This document shows, one piece after another, positions 42,137 to 53,081 of a stretch of 64,000 bases of DNA. The first letter of the stretch is position 1. Every line of letters starts with the position of its first letter. Both the position numbers and the translations under genes were made by a program. Origin of the DNA: Paraphaeosphaeria minitans. Its lineage: Eukaryota > Ascomycota > Dothideomycetes > Pleosporales > Didymosphaeriaceae. Below the pieces are notes generated by a model that saw only the letters and a program-made list of their open reading frames with translations, did no database searches and had not been told where the DNA came from. The stretch is from positions 4,960,001-5,024,000 of the forward strand of contig WJXW01000001.1 of the NCBI GenBank assembly GCA_015832175.1. The letters run 5' to 3'.

Positions 42137-43705
42137 TTATTCTTCAATACCTGTAGAACCTTGCTCACAGTCTATAGGCACCTCGTTTGCACACAACACT
42201 TCATGATCAGAGCCTGCATCCCGCACGTCATACCCGCTCAGTTCGAGCCACTGTCCAACTTCGTGACTTGCGAGAGACTTGCCAGCCCAGACTTCTTGTG
42301 CCCAGCGCTTTTCCTTTATCCAATTTTGTCCGGGATCTGAACGTTGACGTTCACTGTCAAGCCACTGTTGTGCTAGCTGCGAGTGATCAACTGCCGTTGC
42401 GCAGAATTCTTTTGCATGACAGGCAGAGGAAGAGTTCTCTGTTGGTGACATTGATGATAATGGTGATGGTGACGATGGACTGGGACATGCCAATACCTTT
42501 CGTCGTTTGCTGCGCCCGCGCGTTAGATCCATCAAAGGCACCTCATTGTCGTCGCTTCGGAGTGCGCGTTTTCGGACATTCAGTGCGGAGGCAGGTGTAT
42601 TCTCTCGAATCTGCTTGTAAACGGCAGCATCACCAACGGATGCAGCGTCAAGCACGTCCGCATCTGGTTTGCGTTTTTTGGGGCTCTGCGACCGCTTCCT
42701 GAATGACAACTGAGAGAATTGTCCACAAACGCTAGCAGGGAAGTAGCCGCGAGCGAGAACTTGGTTGTCGGTAGCAGTCCGGAGAGTCAAGCGTCGATTC
42801 TTTTTACACGAGAGGAAAGCTCCGAGTAGCGGGAACAGAGTCCATGCGAACCGCGCGAAAAGCACTTCGGGGCTCACGGCTGATTCGTGGAGTTCGTGAT
42901 TGTGGTGATAATGCTCGTACTCTGGTGAGGGATCGAGCAGATGGAAAACCAACCGCTGCTCACCACCTTCACTCGAAGGTTTCGGCACAAAGACGAATCG
43001 AGACTTGTCGAAGGCGATGTGAAGATCAGCTTGCAGGAGCATGGCGTTAACTGTATCGTCCAGGGTGTTGCCCCGACCATTGTTGTACCGAGACATGTCG
43101 TTTTCCAGCCACCAGTCCAGTTCCGCTTGCGGAACTATATGCGCAACTTGTATCTCCTCTTTATGCCCGGTTATGTGACAGCGGCCGCCGCCGCTGCATG
43201 CTTGCAAAGCGGCAGTGAGGTTGGAAGGTGCGAACGTCGAGGTCAAAGATGTTGTATTCGATGAAAGCTGCGCCCAATGGGCAGGAACGCGATCGTGGGG
43301 GAAGCACCATTCTCGGAATGTCGGGACGATGGGGTATGGTTCGTCGCATTCGTCTGTATTTTCCACGCAATTGAGATGAAAATAATAGCTGCGCGCGTGT
43401 AACATGCTGCTCGCAGCAACTCGGTTGTTGCGTGCTTGTTCGGAGTCGCGGTTTGGTGAGAGCCAGCCGTCGTTACAATTCCCTGCGATTATCGCGCAGG
43501 CATCCAGTGCGACCTGCGCATAGAGACCAGGCCGTGGGGAGGGCTCGCCGTCGTGACTACGGTCCGTGTTCGTGTCGCTCGCGTGGAGCTTGAGAAGGAC
43601 ATTATTGCTATCGTCGTAACCAGGATGACGGAAGAAGATGTAGAAGCGTTTCAGCGGCGTCGGTATCGAAGGGAAGGATGCGGGGTAAATCTGAAGTATC
43701 GGCAT
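42137..43705 (-). CDS. HNH nuclease-domain protein
   Basis: A single exon of 522 residues. The central domain is an HNH endonuclease of the fungal HNH_2 kind: CHITG at 176-180, then VAHIVPQAE with His189, the Asn of NAMLLQADLHIAFD (Asn220) and His229, followed by the aromatic FVFVPK strand. The first 130 residues (RFYIFFRHPGYDDSNN..., ALDACAIIAGNC) form the N-terminal region often found with this domain in fungi. The last 200 are Ser/Lys/Arg-rich with several basic clusters that could be nuclear signals (KKRKPDAD, RSKRRK). Function in fungi is unknown; it is not linked to a homing intron here. The start codon lies only 140 bp from the edge of the RIP-mutated repeat block, yet the frame is intact. 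Confidence 0.85.
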   Translation of the reverse strand: MPILQIYPASFPSIPTPLKRFYIFFRHPGYDDSNNVLLKLHASDTNTDRSHDGEPSPRPGLYAQVALDACAIIAGNCNDGWLSPNRDSEQARNNRVAASSMLHARSYYFHLNCVENTDECDEPYPIVPTFREWCFPHDRVPAHWAQLSSNTTSLTSTFAPSNLTAALQACSGGGRCHITGHKEEIQVAHIVPQAELDWWLENDMSRYNNGRGNTLDDTVNAMLLQADLHIAFDKSRFVFVPKPSSEGGEQRLVFHLLDPSPEYEHYHHNHELHESAVSPEVLFARFAWTLFPLLGAFLSCKKNRRLTLRTATDNQVLARGYFPASVCGQFSQLSFRKRSQSPKKRKPDADVLDAASVGDAAVYKQIRENTPASALNVRKRALRSDDNEVPLMDLTRGRSKRRKVLACPSPSSPSPLSSMSPTENSSSACHAKEFCATAVDHSQLAQQWLDSERQRSDPGQNWIKEKRWAQEVWAGKSLASHEVGQWLELSGYDVRDAGSDHEVLCANEVPIDCEQGSTGIEE

Positions 43706-43844
43706 CGTGTTGTTTGTTTGATAAGTAGAGTTGAGTATAAGAGTGATGGATTGATCTGGCTAGTGTGTGACGTATATATCAACAATACGCTAAGCTCCTT
43801 CCATACTAAGCAGCACCTTCCGGCTGAGACCAGAAGCTCCTTCT

Positions 43845-44166
43845 ACCGCCACGAGTATTCCTCCTAGGCAAAAACGGACGACGGATTCGGAATCAGGGCG
43901 CAAAGGGGCCCTAGATAGCTTATCCAAATATCTGGATAACTCAACTTTTAAGACGCACTTTTGGCTTTCAAGACGCACTTTTGGCTTTTAAGACGCACTT
44001 TTGGCGCACTTTTGTATATACCGCCACGAGTATTCCTCCTAGGCGGAAACAGACGACGGATTCGGAATTAGGGCGCAAAGGGGCCCTAGATAGCTTATCC
44101 AAATATCTAGATAACTTAACTTTTAAGACGCACTTTTAGCTTTTAAAACGTACTTTTAGCGCACTT
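43845..44166. repeat. Tandem duplication at the edge of the RIP block
   Basis: Two head-to-tail copies, 43845-44019 and 44020 to about 44166, start ACCGCCACGAGTATTCCTCC. Each contains an inverted repeat TTATCCA/TGGATAA arm pair (intact only in copy 1) and short repeats of the type AAGACGCACTTTTGGC. Copy 2 differs from copy 1 mostly by CA to TA and TG to TA changes, so copy 1, nearer the HNH gene, is much less mutated. Confidence 0.85.
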
Positions 44167-44185
44167 TCTACTAACTAAGTACGTA

Positions 44186-44206
44186 AAAAGTGCGCAGCGC
44201 ACTTTT
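44186..44206. repeat. Perfect 10-bp inverted repeat (hairpin)
   Basis: AAAAGTGCGC is followed by one base and then its exact reverse complement GCGCACTTTT. The same GCGCACTTTT word recurs in the tandem duplication just upstream. It may be the end of a small inverted-repeat element or two abutting terminal repeats. Confidence 0.7.
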
Positions 44207-44644
44207 GTTACTTATAATAAAAGACGAATGTAGTAAGGAGAGAAGAATAAGCTTCTTATAGTAGAACTTTATACACTAGAGAAAACTTAGGACTAAATTA
44301 GGATAGAAATACAGCTCTATAATTAGCCTAGAAGCCTACTTTTCTAGATGCTAATTATAATAGGTAGATTATAATATTATTATAGTGTTGTAGTATTTAG
44401 CGCTAAGGACTTATAAAGGGCCTATGCGCTAAGTGAGCTAGCTATATAAAATCTACACTACGCTCTAACTCTATATAAAATAAGTATTATTCTATTAATA
44501 CTATTAAGTTATCCTTTTACTATCCTTTCTAGTGTAAAGCAAATACTATTACCTATAACTAGACTTTACACTAATTAGCTTCTAAAACCTAATATAATAA
44601 CGTTTTACTAAGCTAAAATAGATACACCTAATTAGATAACTATG
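44207..44644. other. Unidentified RIP-mutated DNA
   Basis: This AT-rich stretch lies between the hairpin and the first LTR. I find no copy of it elsewhere in the window and no readable protein. Confidence 0.4.
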
Positions 44645-45108
44645 TATTAAGTCTAAGAGGGTAGCTAGTCCTAAAGGGTTAAGGTTAGTTCTTAGGTAGG
44701 AGTACTTATAGAAAGTGGAAAGTTTTATTAATATAATAGTATTTTATAAAGTGTAATAGGTTAATAATTTAGTCTACTAGAATCTAAATAATAGATTAAT
44801 AAATAGATTAAATATAGGTATAAGAAGCTTATTCTCGCGTTCCTATATACTAAGTAATCCTATACGTTCTAGAGTCTTATATATCCTAAAGTCCTATACG
44901 TCCTAGAGTTCTATATGTCTCAGAGCCCCGTGCGGGCGAGTCCTATACATTCTAGAGTTCCTATATAGGCGAGGCCTATGCGGTCCTTAGGACCCCTAGA
45001 ACCTATAACCTATTACCTAACTACTTAGTCAGCTAACTCTAGCAGACTAGTAGTCTAGAAGTATAATAAGCTTATGCCCTACTACTTATGTATAGCTAGA
45101 TTTTAATA
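44645..45108. repeat. LTR copy a (variant 3' half)
   Basis: It starts TATTAAGTCTAAGAGGGTAG, a mutated form of TGTTAAATCCAAGAGGGTAG, and ends TTTTAATA, with TA for the final CA. The first ~200 bp match the other LTRs. The second half differs and carries about five degenerate copies of a ~20-bp motif of the form TCCTATACGTCCTAGAGT. Confidence 0.75.
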
Positions 45109-46007
45109 TTATCCTCCCCTTCTAAGCTTAATATCCTTATAAGTTAACTACCTATAAAGTTATTATATTATTCTATTTAATATTGCTATAGTTAACCTAA
45201 TTATTTTAAAAAAAACTACGTTTTTATAATAGTTGCCTATTTATACTATACTAAAAAGAAATACATTTACTATTTTTTTTTCTTTACACTCTTAGTGTAC
45301 TAACTATATTAAATAGAAAAACTAAAGGTATAAGCCTAAAAAGATCCCTTTACTAAATTATTTAAAAATAGATACTAAAATAGAGAGGTAAGAAAAGTTA
45401 GAGGCTAAAGAGGAGGTAAAGCTCTATATTAAGAAAAAGCTAACTAAAGTAGCTCTTCTTTACGCCTATTAGGTGTAAGAGAAAATACCCCACGTACGTA
45501 ATTAGTAAAAGAAATTATATTAAAAAAAAATAAAAATTATTTAATTATAGCATAAGTACTATAGATAAGTTAGAATTACTTAAGGTGTAGAAGGAGTTAG
45601 CGTAGGCTACTATATTAATAAATCTTAACACGCTATTAGGCGCTAAGGTAATTAACTAGTCTATTTTATAGGCTAGCCCTTATACTAGTAGTAATTCCTA
45701 GGTGCGTTATAGTTATTTTCTTATAATTTCTGGCATTTAATTATAGAGGTTATTTATCTATTATTAGTAGTTAGATAGATTTTCTTTAGATTCCTATATA
45801 TTTTTACTAGATAAATACCCTTTTCACTTAATAAGGTATTCTTCCGTGTCTATATACGTGTTATATACTTATAGAATTTATTCTACTTTAAATTTAGTTT
45901 CTTTCTAAGCTTAGTAATAGAAGGTGGTTTTAATTAGCGTTTCTAGGTCTACTAGTTCTAATAAGGATATATAGAATACTAGGTGTATTTTCGCGTTAGC
46001 TAGTAGT
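45109..46007 (-). mobile_element. Remnant of an older Ty3/Gypsy chromodomain element
   Basis: Following LTR a is a plus-strand Lys-rich decayed frame, then the 3' end of pol on the minus strand. At about 45790-45850 the minus strand reads YLIK, stop, KGYLSS, a chromodomain core with its Trp codon turned into a stop. The element breaks off at 46007, where LTR b begins, at a point corresponding to the region just upstream of the chromodomain in the complete element. The rest is not in the window or lies beyond the inserted DNA. Confidence 0.65.
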
Positions 46008-46419
46008 TGTTAAATCCAAGAGGGTAGCTAGTCCTAAAGGGTTAAGGTTAGTTCTTAGGCAGGAGTACTTACAGAAGGTAGAAGGTCTTATTAATACGTT
46101 AGTATCTTAATAAAGTATAATAAGTTAATAATTTGGTCTGCTAGAATCTAAACAATAGATTAATAAACAGATTAAACACAAGTATAGAGAGCCTATCCTT
46201 GCGTTCCTATATACTAAGGCTATTCTACTACTTAGTACTCCTAAGTAACTAAGCGCATTACGTAACCTACTTAGCTACTTAGGGCTCCTAAGTAGTTAAG
46301 CGTATTATATAATCTAATCTAAGCCTCTTAGTATCTCTTTATTACGTTTATAACCCTATTATTACTTTATTATACCTTTATAAGCGCCTAAGTCCTATAT
46401 TATTATCTAGTATGTAACA
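46008..46419. repeat. LTR copy b
   Basis: This 412-bp LTR has intact ends TGTTA...TAACA. It begins TGTTAAATCCAAGAGGG and ends TAGTATGTAACA. It is followed by a 72-bp spacer and then by LTR c in the same orientation. Confidence 0.85.
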
Positions 46420-46491
46420 TTATCCCCTTCCTTTCTATTCTTCGTCCTAAAGAATTATACCTACTAACTGTAACTCTATAAAGCGTTATTA
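46420..46491. repeat. Spacer between tandem LTRs b and c, duplicated after LTR c
   Basis: The sequence TTATCCCCTTCCTTTCTATTC and what follows recurs directly after LTR c (46903 to about 46976) with CA/TG to TA differences. So LTR plus about 72 bp of adjoining element DNA is present twice in tandem. Confidence 0.75.
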
Positions 46492-46902
46492 TATTAAATC
46501 CAAGAGGGTAGCTAGTTCTAAAGGGTTAAGGTTAGTTCTTAGACAGGAGTACTTACAGAAGGTAGAAGGTCTTATTAATATAATAGTATCTTGCGAAGTG
46601 TAACAAGTTAATAATTTAGTCTACTAGAATCTAAATAATAGATTAATAAATAGATTAAACATAAGTATAGAGAGCCTATTCTTGCGTTCCTATATACTAA
46701 GGCTGCTCCGCTGCTTAGTGCCACTAAGTAACTAAGCACCTTACGTAACCTACTCTACTACTTAGTGCTACTAAGTAACTAAGTATATTACGTAACCTAA
46801 TCTAAGTTACTTAGCGTCTCTTTATTATATTTATAACCCTATTATTACTTTATTACACCTTTATAAGCGCCTAAGTCCTACGTTATTATCTAGTACGTAA
46901 TA
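46492..46902. repeat. LTR copy c (left LTR of the complete element)
   Basis: It is 411 bp and near-identical to copies b and d. The terminal TG and CA are mutated to TA (TATTA...TAATA). As pol lies on the minus strand, this is the 3' LTR of element 1. Confidence 0.85.
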
Positions 46903-46974
46903 TTATCTCCTCTCTTTCTATTCTTTGTTCTAAAGAATTATACCTACTAACTATAATTCTATAAAGCGTTGTTA

Positions 46975-47460
46975 TAGCCTTATCTCTACTATTAAAAACT
47001 ATAAAGTAATTATAGTGTTAAAGTGCTCCTTCTATAAGTTGTATTCCTACGTTTATAAAGTCTATGTTAGCTTAGGGAAGTATAGTAAGTGTTAGAAATA
47101 AGACTTAAAGTGTAATATAGCTATTACTAGGAATAAGTTCTTATAGTTAATCGCTAAGAAGAAGAAATTAGAGGCGTAAATATTAGAGGCGTAAAAAGAA
47201 TAGAACGCAGCGTTTAAAGCCCTACGTATAGCGTATATAAAAGAGGATTAGTTATTAAAATAATTAGCGCAGAATAAAAAGCGTGCTAGCGAGGTTATTG
47301 TAGTAGAGAGTGCTGCGCTAATAGAGTTAGAGTTAGAGTTAAAGGAGAACCTAGCCTATCCCACTTAGCCCGCTAGTCTGGCTAAACTTAGCACGTCTAT
47401 ATAGTCTGTAATAGACAACCTGCCTTTAAAGTTCTAGGACAATTCCTTAGCGTTACTGTT
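46975..47460 (+). pseudogene. Antisense zinc-finger-like frame of element 1
   Basis: On the strand opposite to pol, between pol and the LTR, a coherent frame reads LKCSFCKLYSYVYKVYVSLG, KYSKC, stop, K, stop, DLKCNIAITRNKF, then a Lys/Glu/Ala-rich coiled-coil-like stretch (IAKKKKLEA, NAAFKALRIAYIKED) and an acidic Glu/Leu part. Cys pairs suggest a Zn finger. Stops are only TAG/TAA. The same frame with the same stops recurs in element 2. Similar Cys-rich plus coiled-coil proteins are encoded by repeats in other fungi, from memory. Function is unknown. Confidence 0.6.
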
Positions 47461-50400
47461 TTAGGTAAGTCTATTAATAGAATTCTTTAATCTTTTATTA
47501 ATAGTTTCCTAGGTAGTTCTTTAGTTCCTAAGTGTTTTCGCTGTGTAGGTAACCTTTCCACTTAATAAGGTACATGTTATTATACTAATTATATTCTAGA
47601 ATTCTTTTAACCTTAAATTTGTTTTCTTCTTTAGTCTGGTAGTAGAAGGTGGTTTTAACTAGTGTATTAGGGTCTACTAGTTCCAGTAGTAATATATAAA
47701 ATACTAGGTGTATCTTTACATCTAGCAGTAGTTCTAACTTATAGTTCACTAGTAATATTTACTTAGAAATATAAAATAGTCCAACCTTAATATAATCTAG
47801 TTTCTTATGTTTTTTCTTCTAAGTTTAAAGGTTCTTTATAAGTAGATATGCTTTATCCCCCTTTTTTAGCTAAGGTGCTATTTTTTGTTTTTAGTTTTAG
47901 TATAAAGTTAATTACTGCTAAGCTTTCTTAAGATTCTCTTAGAGTTATTAGTGTATTTTCTTTATATTTTCTACTATATCTATAGCTTCTTTTGCTTTAA
48001 TTGTCGTAGGAAATTATTAATTAAAGAGATATAGGTGTCTTCTGTAGTTTACATAGAACAGTGTATGTCCTAATACTACTAATACTTTATTATTATAGGC
48101 TAACTATGCTATAGGTAGTAATAAAACCTAGTTATTCTTCTAACTATTATAGTAGATATATAGGTACGTTTCTATAGTTTAGTTCGTACGTTCTGTCTGT
48201 CTGTTTATTTATAAATAGTAAGCTGTTAATAGCTTTCGTTTTATTCTAAGTAGGGCTATAAGCGTTATCTAATAATTTAACGTAAAGAGCTTATCTCTGT
48301 CGCTAATAATTATTTTTAAGATTCTGTAATATCTAATTAGTTAGTCTAGGTTAAGAAAAGCGAGTTCCTTTACTATTATTCTTTTAAGATATAGAATAAG
48401 CTTGATATACTTAGTTAGTTAGTAGACTACTACTAGTATACTATTGTATTTAATTCCTATTGTTAGATCCTTAGAGTTTAGAATTCCTATAATAAAATCT
48501 ATAGTAATATTTTCCTATAGTGCTGTTAGTATTCTAATTACTTACATCTCTCTATATTTAAGATATATACTATATTTATTTCTCTAGCATTCTACATATT
48601 TATAGATATAAGTTATTACAGCTTCCTTAATTCCTTTAAAGGTGTAATTCCTTTAGATAAGTTCTATTGTTTTCGTAATGCCTAGGTGTCTGTACATAGG
48701 GTCATTGTAGTATTATTGGATAATCTTAGTCTATAGATATTCTAGAACTTCTTAGTTAATTACTAAAAGTTAATTTAGTTCCGCTATTAGCTCTAGAGAT
48801 CTATTTTTGGCTTTATAAAGGATTGCAGAGAAAGTTTTTACTTTTTCTCCTACTAGATTACTTTGTTAGCTAAGAGCGTCTGCTCTGCTATTTTCTTTTC
48901 CTACTATATAGATAATTTTAAACTTATACTACCTAGTAGTTTACAACCATCTTTGTTGTTATAGCGTAAGTTCTTTTGTTATTATAAACCTTAGAAGATT
49001 CTTATAATCTATATAGATTTCTAGCGTTAAGTAACTAAGCGCATAAATCCTCTAGTACTTTAAGACTTTAATAATAGTATAGAGTTCTTTATTATATACG
49101 TTGTATTATATTTTAGCGTTATTAAATTTGCATAAGTAATAGGTAATTAGGTGCTATTTACTATTACGTTCTTATTTAGCGTAGGCGCCTAGCGTAAGAT
49201 CGCTAGCGTCTATTTTAAAGCGTAGTAGTTTATCGCTTCTAAAATAAATAAGGATAGGTTCTATAATACATACTGTCTTAAGGAGTTAGAATAACATTCT
49301 ATACTTATCTATCTATTTAAAGGGTACGTTCTTCTTTATAAGATTTATTAAAGGTATCGTGACCTTTACGTAATCTTAGATAAATTATTAGTTAAATCTA
49401 TAGAATCCTAAGAATTCTTAGATATTCTTAACTATATTTAGTATTAGCTAGTTCTTAATGCATTTAACTTTACTTAGTGCTATCTTAATTCCTTCTATAG
49501 TAATAATATGTCCTAGGAATTTAAGTTATTTAATATTAAACTTATATTTCTTAAGTTTAATGCGAAGGCATACTTTGTCTAGTGCTTTTAGTACTATCTA
49601 TATATACTTAGTGTAGTCTAATTTATTTTTAGAAAAGACAAAGATATTATCTATATACGCGATAACAAATATATCTAGATATTTATAGAGTACGTTGTTA
49701 ATAAGTACTATAAAAGCTGCTAGTGCGTTTATAAGTCTAAATAGCATAATCTTATACTTAAATAGTCTGTAGCGTAATTAAAACGCTATTTTCTATTCTT
49801 TACCTTTTTTAATTTATATAAGGTGGTAACCATCTCTTAGATCCATTATTATAAATATCTTAGCTTAAGATAATTAATCTCGTAACTCTATAATGTTTAG
49901 TAGTAGATATTAGTTTTTTATTATTATATTATTAAGTTATTAGTAGTTAACGTATAGTCTGTCTAATCTATCCTTTTTCTTAATAAATATAAAAGGGCTT
50001 ACTACTAGTAACTTTAATAGTTATATATATCCTTTCTTAAGGTTTGTCTTAATAAAATTACGTTCTTTAAGGAGTTCTTCTCCTATCTTACTATATAGTA
50101 GTCTAAAGAGTAGTGTCTTCCCTTCTTCTAGGTCTATCGTAAGATCCTAGGGTTAATATTCTAGTATGTTTACTTTTCCTTCCTTTTCTATAAATATGTG
50201 TGTCCATTTCCTGTACTCTCTTAGTAAGGTAAAGGGTGTGCTATTATCCTCCTTCTTACGCTTTTTAACCTAGTAGTTTCTACTAGCATCTACTAAAGTG
50301 TGCTTCTGTTTTTTAACTGTCTATCGCAGTATTATATTATTAATAACTCCCTTATCTACTATTATTTTTAGTTAATGCTTAGGCTTTGCTTATAATACAT

Positions 50401-52670
50401 AATTATAGCGTTTAAACAATATTTTCTTTGTACCCTAGTTAATCTATAGGTTGTGTATTATTAACTAAGGTAATCCTAAGACTAACTTATACTTAGATCC
50501 TAGTAAGACATCTAAGATAAGTTCCTCTCTATGTCCTTAGACTATTATTATAGTAGTAACCTCCTAGTATATTTAAGGTATCTTAGGCATTAGGGATCTA
50601 TTCGCGACATAGATAATATAGAGTACTTCTTTCTCTAACATTATAAGTCCTACTTATCTTACTATTTAATAAGATATAAAGTTCCTTCCTACTTCTAAGT
50701 CTATAAGAGCTTAAGCCTATATTCCTTTAAGCTGTACTAGTAGCTTAGCTAATACTATGCTTACTATAGTATTTAATTTAATAAAGGCGTTTTCTTATCT
50801 AAGTTTAGGCCTAAAAAAGACATCTATTCGTGTAGGTTATAGTTAAGTTCTAGTGCCTAGTATACATTTCTAAGTATCCGCTTCTATTATTATTCTTAAG
50901 TATATAGCTTATATAGATTATCTTCTTCTTCTTCCTATAAAGATGTTCTTCTATTTTTCCTCCTGCAGTTTTTACTATTCCTATATACTAGTTAAATTAG
51001 TAGCTCTATTATTACTTCTTACGTAGGGCAGTTTACAAAGCTATCTAAACGTTTAGCTATATAGTAGTATTTACAGTCTTAGTTTAGACACGTGTACTAG
51101 TACAGTTATATATAGTCTCTATTAATAAGCATATTATAGTATTTATTATCCTTTAGTGTAAGGTAAGGAAACTATTTTACTTATTATTTATTCTAGAGGT
51201 GTTTATTATAAGCTACAATAAAGTAGTCTGTTTATATTTATCTGTAGCGCAGTTTCCTTCTAGATTATTTCTTATTCTCCTCCTTTTCTGCCTTATATTA
51301 TATACATATTAGTTCTTTGTAATGCGTCCACATATAGAATTAGTGTGTAGGATTTTAGTAGTCTAGATAGTACTTTAGTACGTAGTCTAACTTCTTATGT
51401 TTATAGAGTTACATTCCTTTTAGTACCTAGTAGGGTTCTATATAGTCCTAAACATTTAGTTTATACTTAGGTGACATAGGGTTGTCTTCTTTCCACCTAT
51501 TTTATAGGTAAGGAGTAGGAGATCTTAGTATCTCTTCTACATCTTCTACGTTATAGTATATATTAGAGTTGTCTTCTAGATCTTCGTATAATCATAAGTT
51601 AGGTAAATCTAATTGCTTACTTTATTCTAGCGTAACGCGTTAGTAACTAAATAGCGTTATAATAACTTCCTATTCCTTATTAGGTTCTTAGTCCTTAATA
51701 GTTAGTACATTTAACTTAGTTTAATAGACTTTGTTCTTTAATCTATAGTTCCTAGCTATATAGCCTAGTTTGCTACATATAAAGCATTTATAGGTCTTAG
51801 TTATTAGTTATTAACTTCTATTAGAAACGTGTTTATTAGGCTACTTAGGGCCTATTCTTCCTCCTTTTCCTTTGCTTAAGTAGTTAAACTAGATATCTTC
51901 TATTAGTTTATATCTCTAGTAGTTCCTTAGCTGTTACTTTTAGACAATTCTAACAGAGTTCTTATAAACCACTTTTACTAGTTGTCTAAAACTTATCGCC
52001 CTAGGGTTTTAGTAGAGCTCCTATTATAGTGAAAACCACTCTCTATTAATTCTAATAGTTTCTTTGTACAATTCTTTAAAGTTAGTAATTTATACACTAC
52101 TACATAAGAGTTCTTTACGTAGTTTCTATTTAAGTCCTTATTTATACATGTTCTAAAGAGATTTATTGTCCTAGTTAAGTTACACAGCGTATCTACAAAA
52201 CTTAGCTATATACTTAGCTACTAATTATTTCTAAATTATAGTCTAAATCTTTGCTTTTGTAATAAAGTCCTTATTAGTAATCCTAAAGAATTATTTAAGA
52301 CATTTCTTAAAGTTGTTATAATTCTTAATAATATTAACTATATTAGCATAGTTATCTGCGTAGTTATTGTCGTTATTATTATGGTCTATTCCTAGGTACT
52401 TTTTAGGATAAGGATAGATCTATAATCCTATATCTCCTCGCATATATATTACTGTAAAGATAACCTTCTTTTTATCTTTAAGGGGTTTATCTAAGTTAAA
52501 GAAGTAGAGGTCTAACTAAAGAATCTAGACGTTAGTATAAGATTGTTCACTAAAGTAGAAATTAGGTTTATGCGCCTTACTACTATCCTTTATAGAAGTA
52601 ATCTTAGCAGCACCTAAAGCTGTAGAAGAGGTAGAAGTTTATAAAGTACTTATATTAAGGGTGTTTAAGA

Positions 52671-53081
52671 TGTTAAATCTAAGAGGGTAGCTAGTCCTAA
52701 AGGGTTAAGGTTAGTTCTTAGGTAGGAGTACTTACAAAAGGTAGAAAGTCTTATTAATACAATAGTATCTTATAAAGTGTAACAAGTCAACAATTTGGTC
52801 TGCTAGAATCTAAACAATAGATTAATAAACAAATAAAACACAAGTATAGAGAGCCTATCCTTACGTTCCTATATACTAAGGCTGCTCCGCTACTTAGTGC
52901 CACTAAGTAACTAAGCACCTCACGTAACCTACTCTACTACTTAGTGCCGCTAAGCAACTAAGTATATTACATAACCTAATCTAAGTTACTTAGCGTCTCT
53001 TTATTACATTTATAACCCTATTGTCGCTTTATCACACCTTCATAAGCGCCTAAGTCCCACGTTGTTATCTAATACGTAATA
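52671..53081. repeat. LTR copy d, shared by elements 1 and 2
   Basis: It is 411 bp and starts TGTTAAATCTAAGAGGG, ending TAATA. Element 1's gag end abuts its left side (AACACCCTTAATATAAG on the minus strand) and element 2's antisense-frame end abuts its right side, so one LTR serves two internal regions. Confidence 0.85.

Larger units (their letters stand above)
46492..53081 (-). mobile_element. Element 1: complete but dead Ty3/Gypsy chromovirus-type retrotransposon
   Basis: The element is bounded by LTRs c and d and transcribed on the minus strand. From right to left come gag (about 52.65 to 51.75 kb), a zinc knuckle at 51745-51786 reading CFICSKLGYIARNY in which the His and last Cys are Tyr, then protease. 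Reverse transcriptase has LRDGYHLI and the catalytic box YIDN at 49646-49657. RNase H and integrase follow, then a chromodomain core (YLIKWKGYLHSENT) near 47530-47575. Stops TAA and TAG interrupt every domain. Between pol and LTR c lies an antisense frame listed separately. Ty3/Gypsy elements with an integrase-linked chromodomain target heterochromatin. This copy cannot encode active enzymes. Confidence 0.88.

Noticed and set aside
7041..43705. Secondary-metabolite gene cluster around the Zn2Cys6 regulator, MFS and decarboxylase
   Set aside because: No polyketide synthase, NRPS, terpene cyclase or tailoring enzyme set is present, and the genes are far apart.
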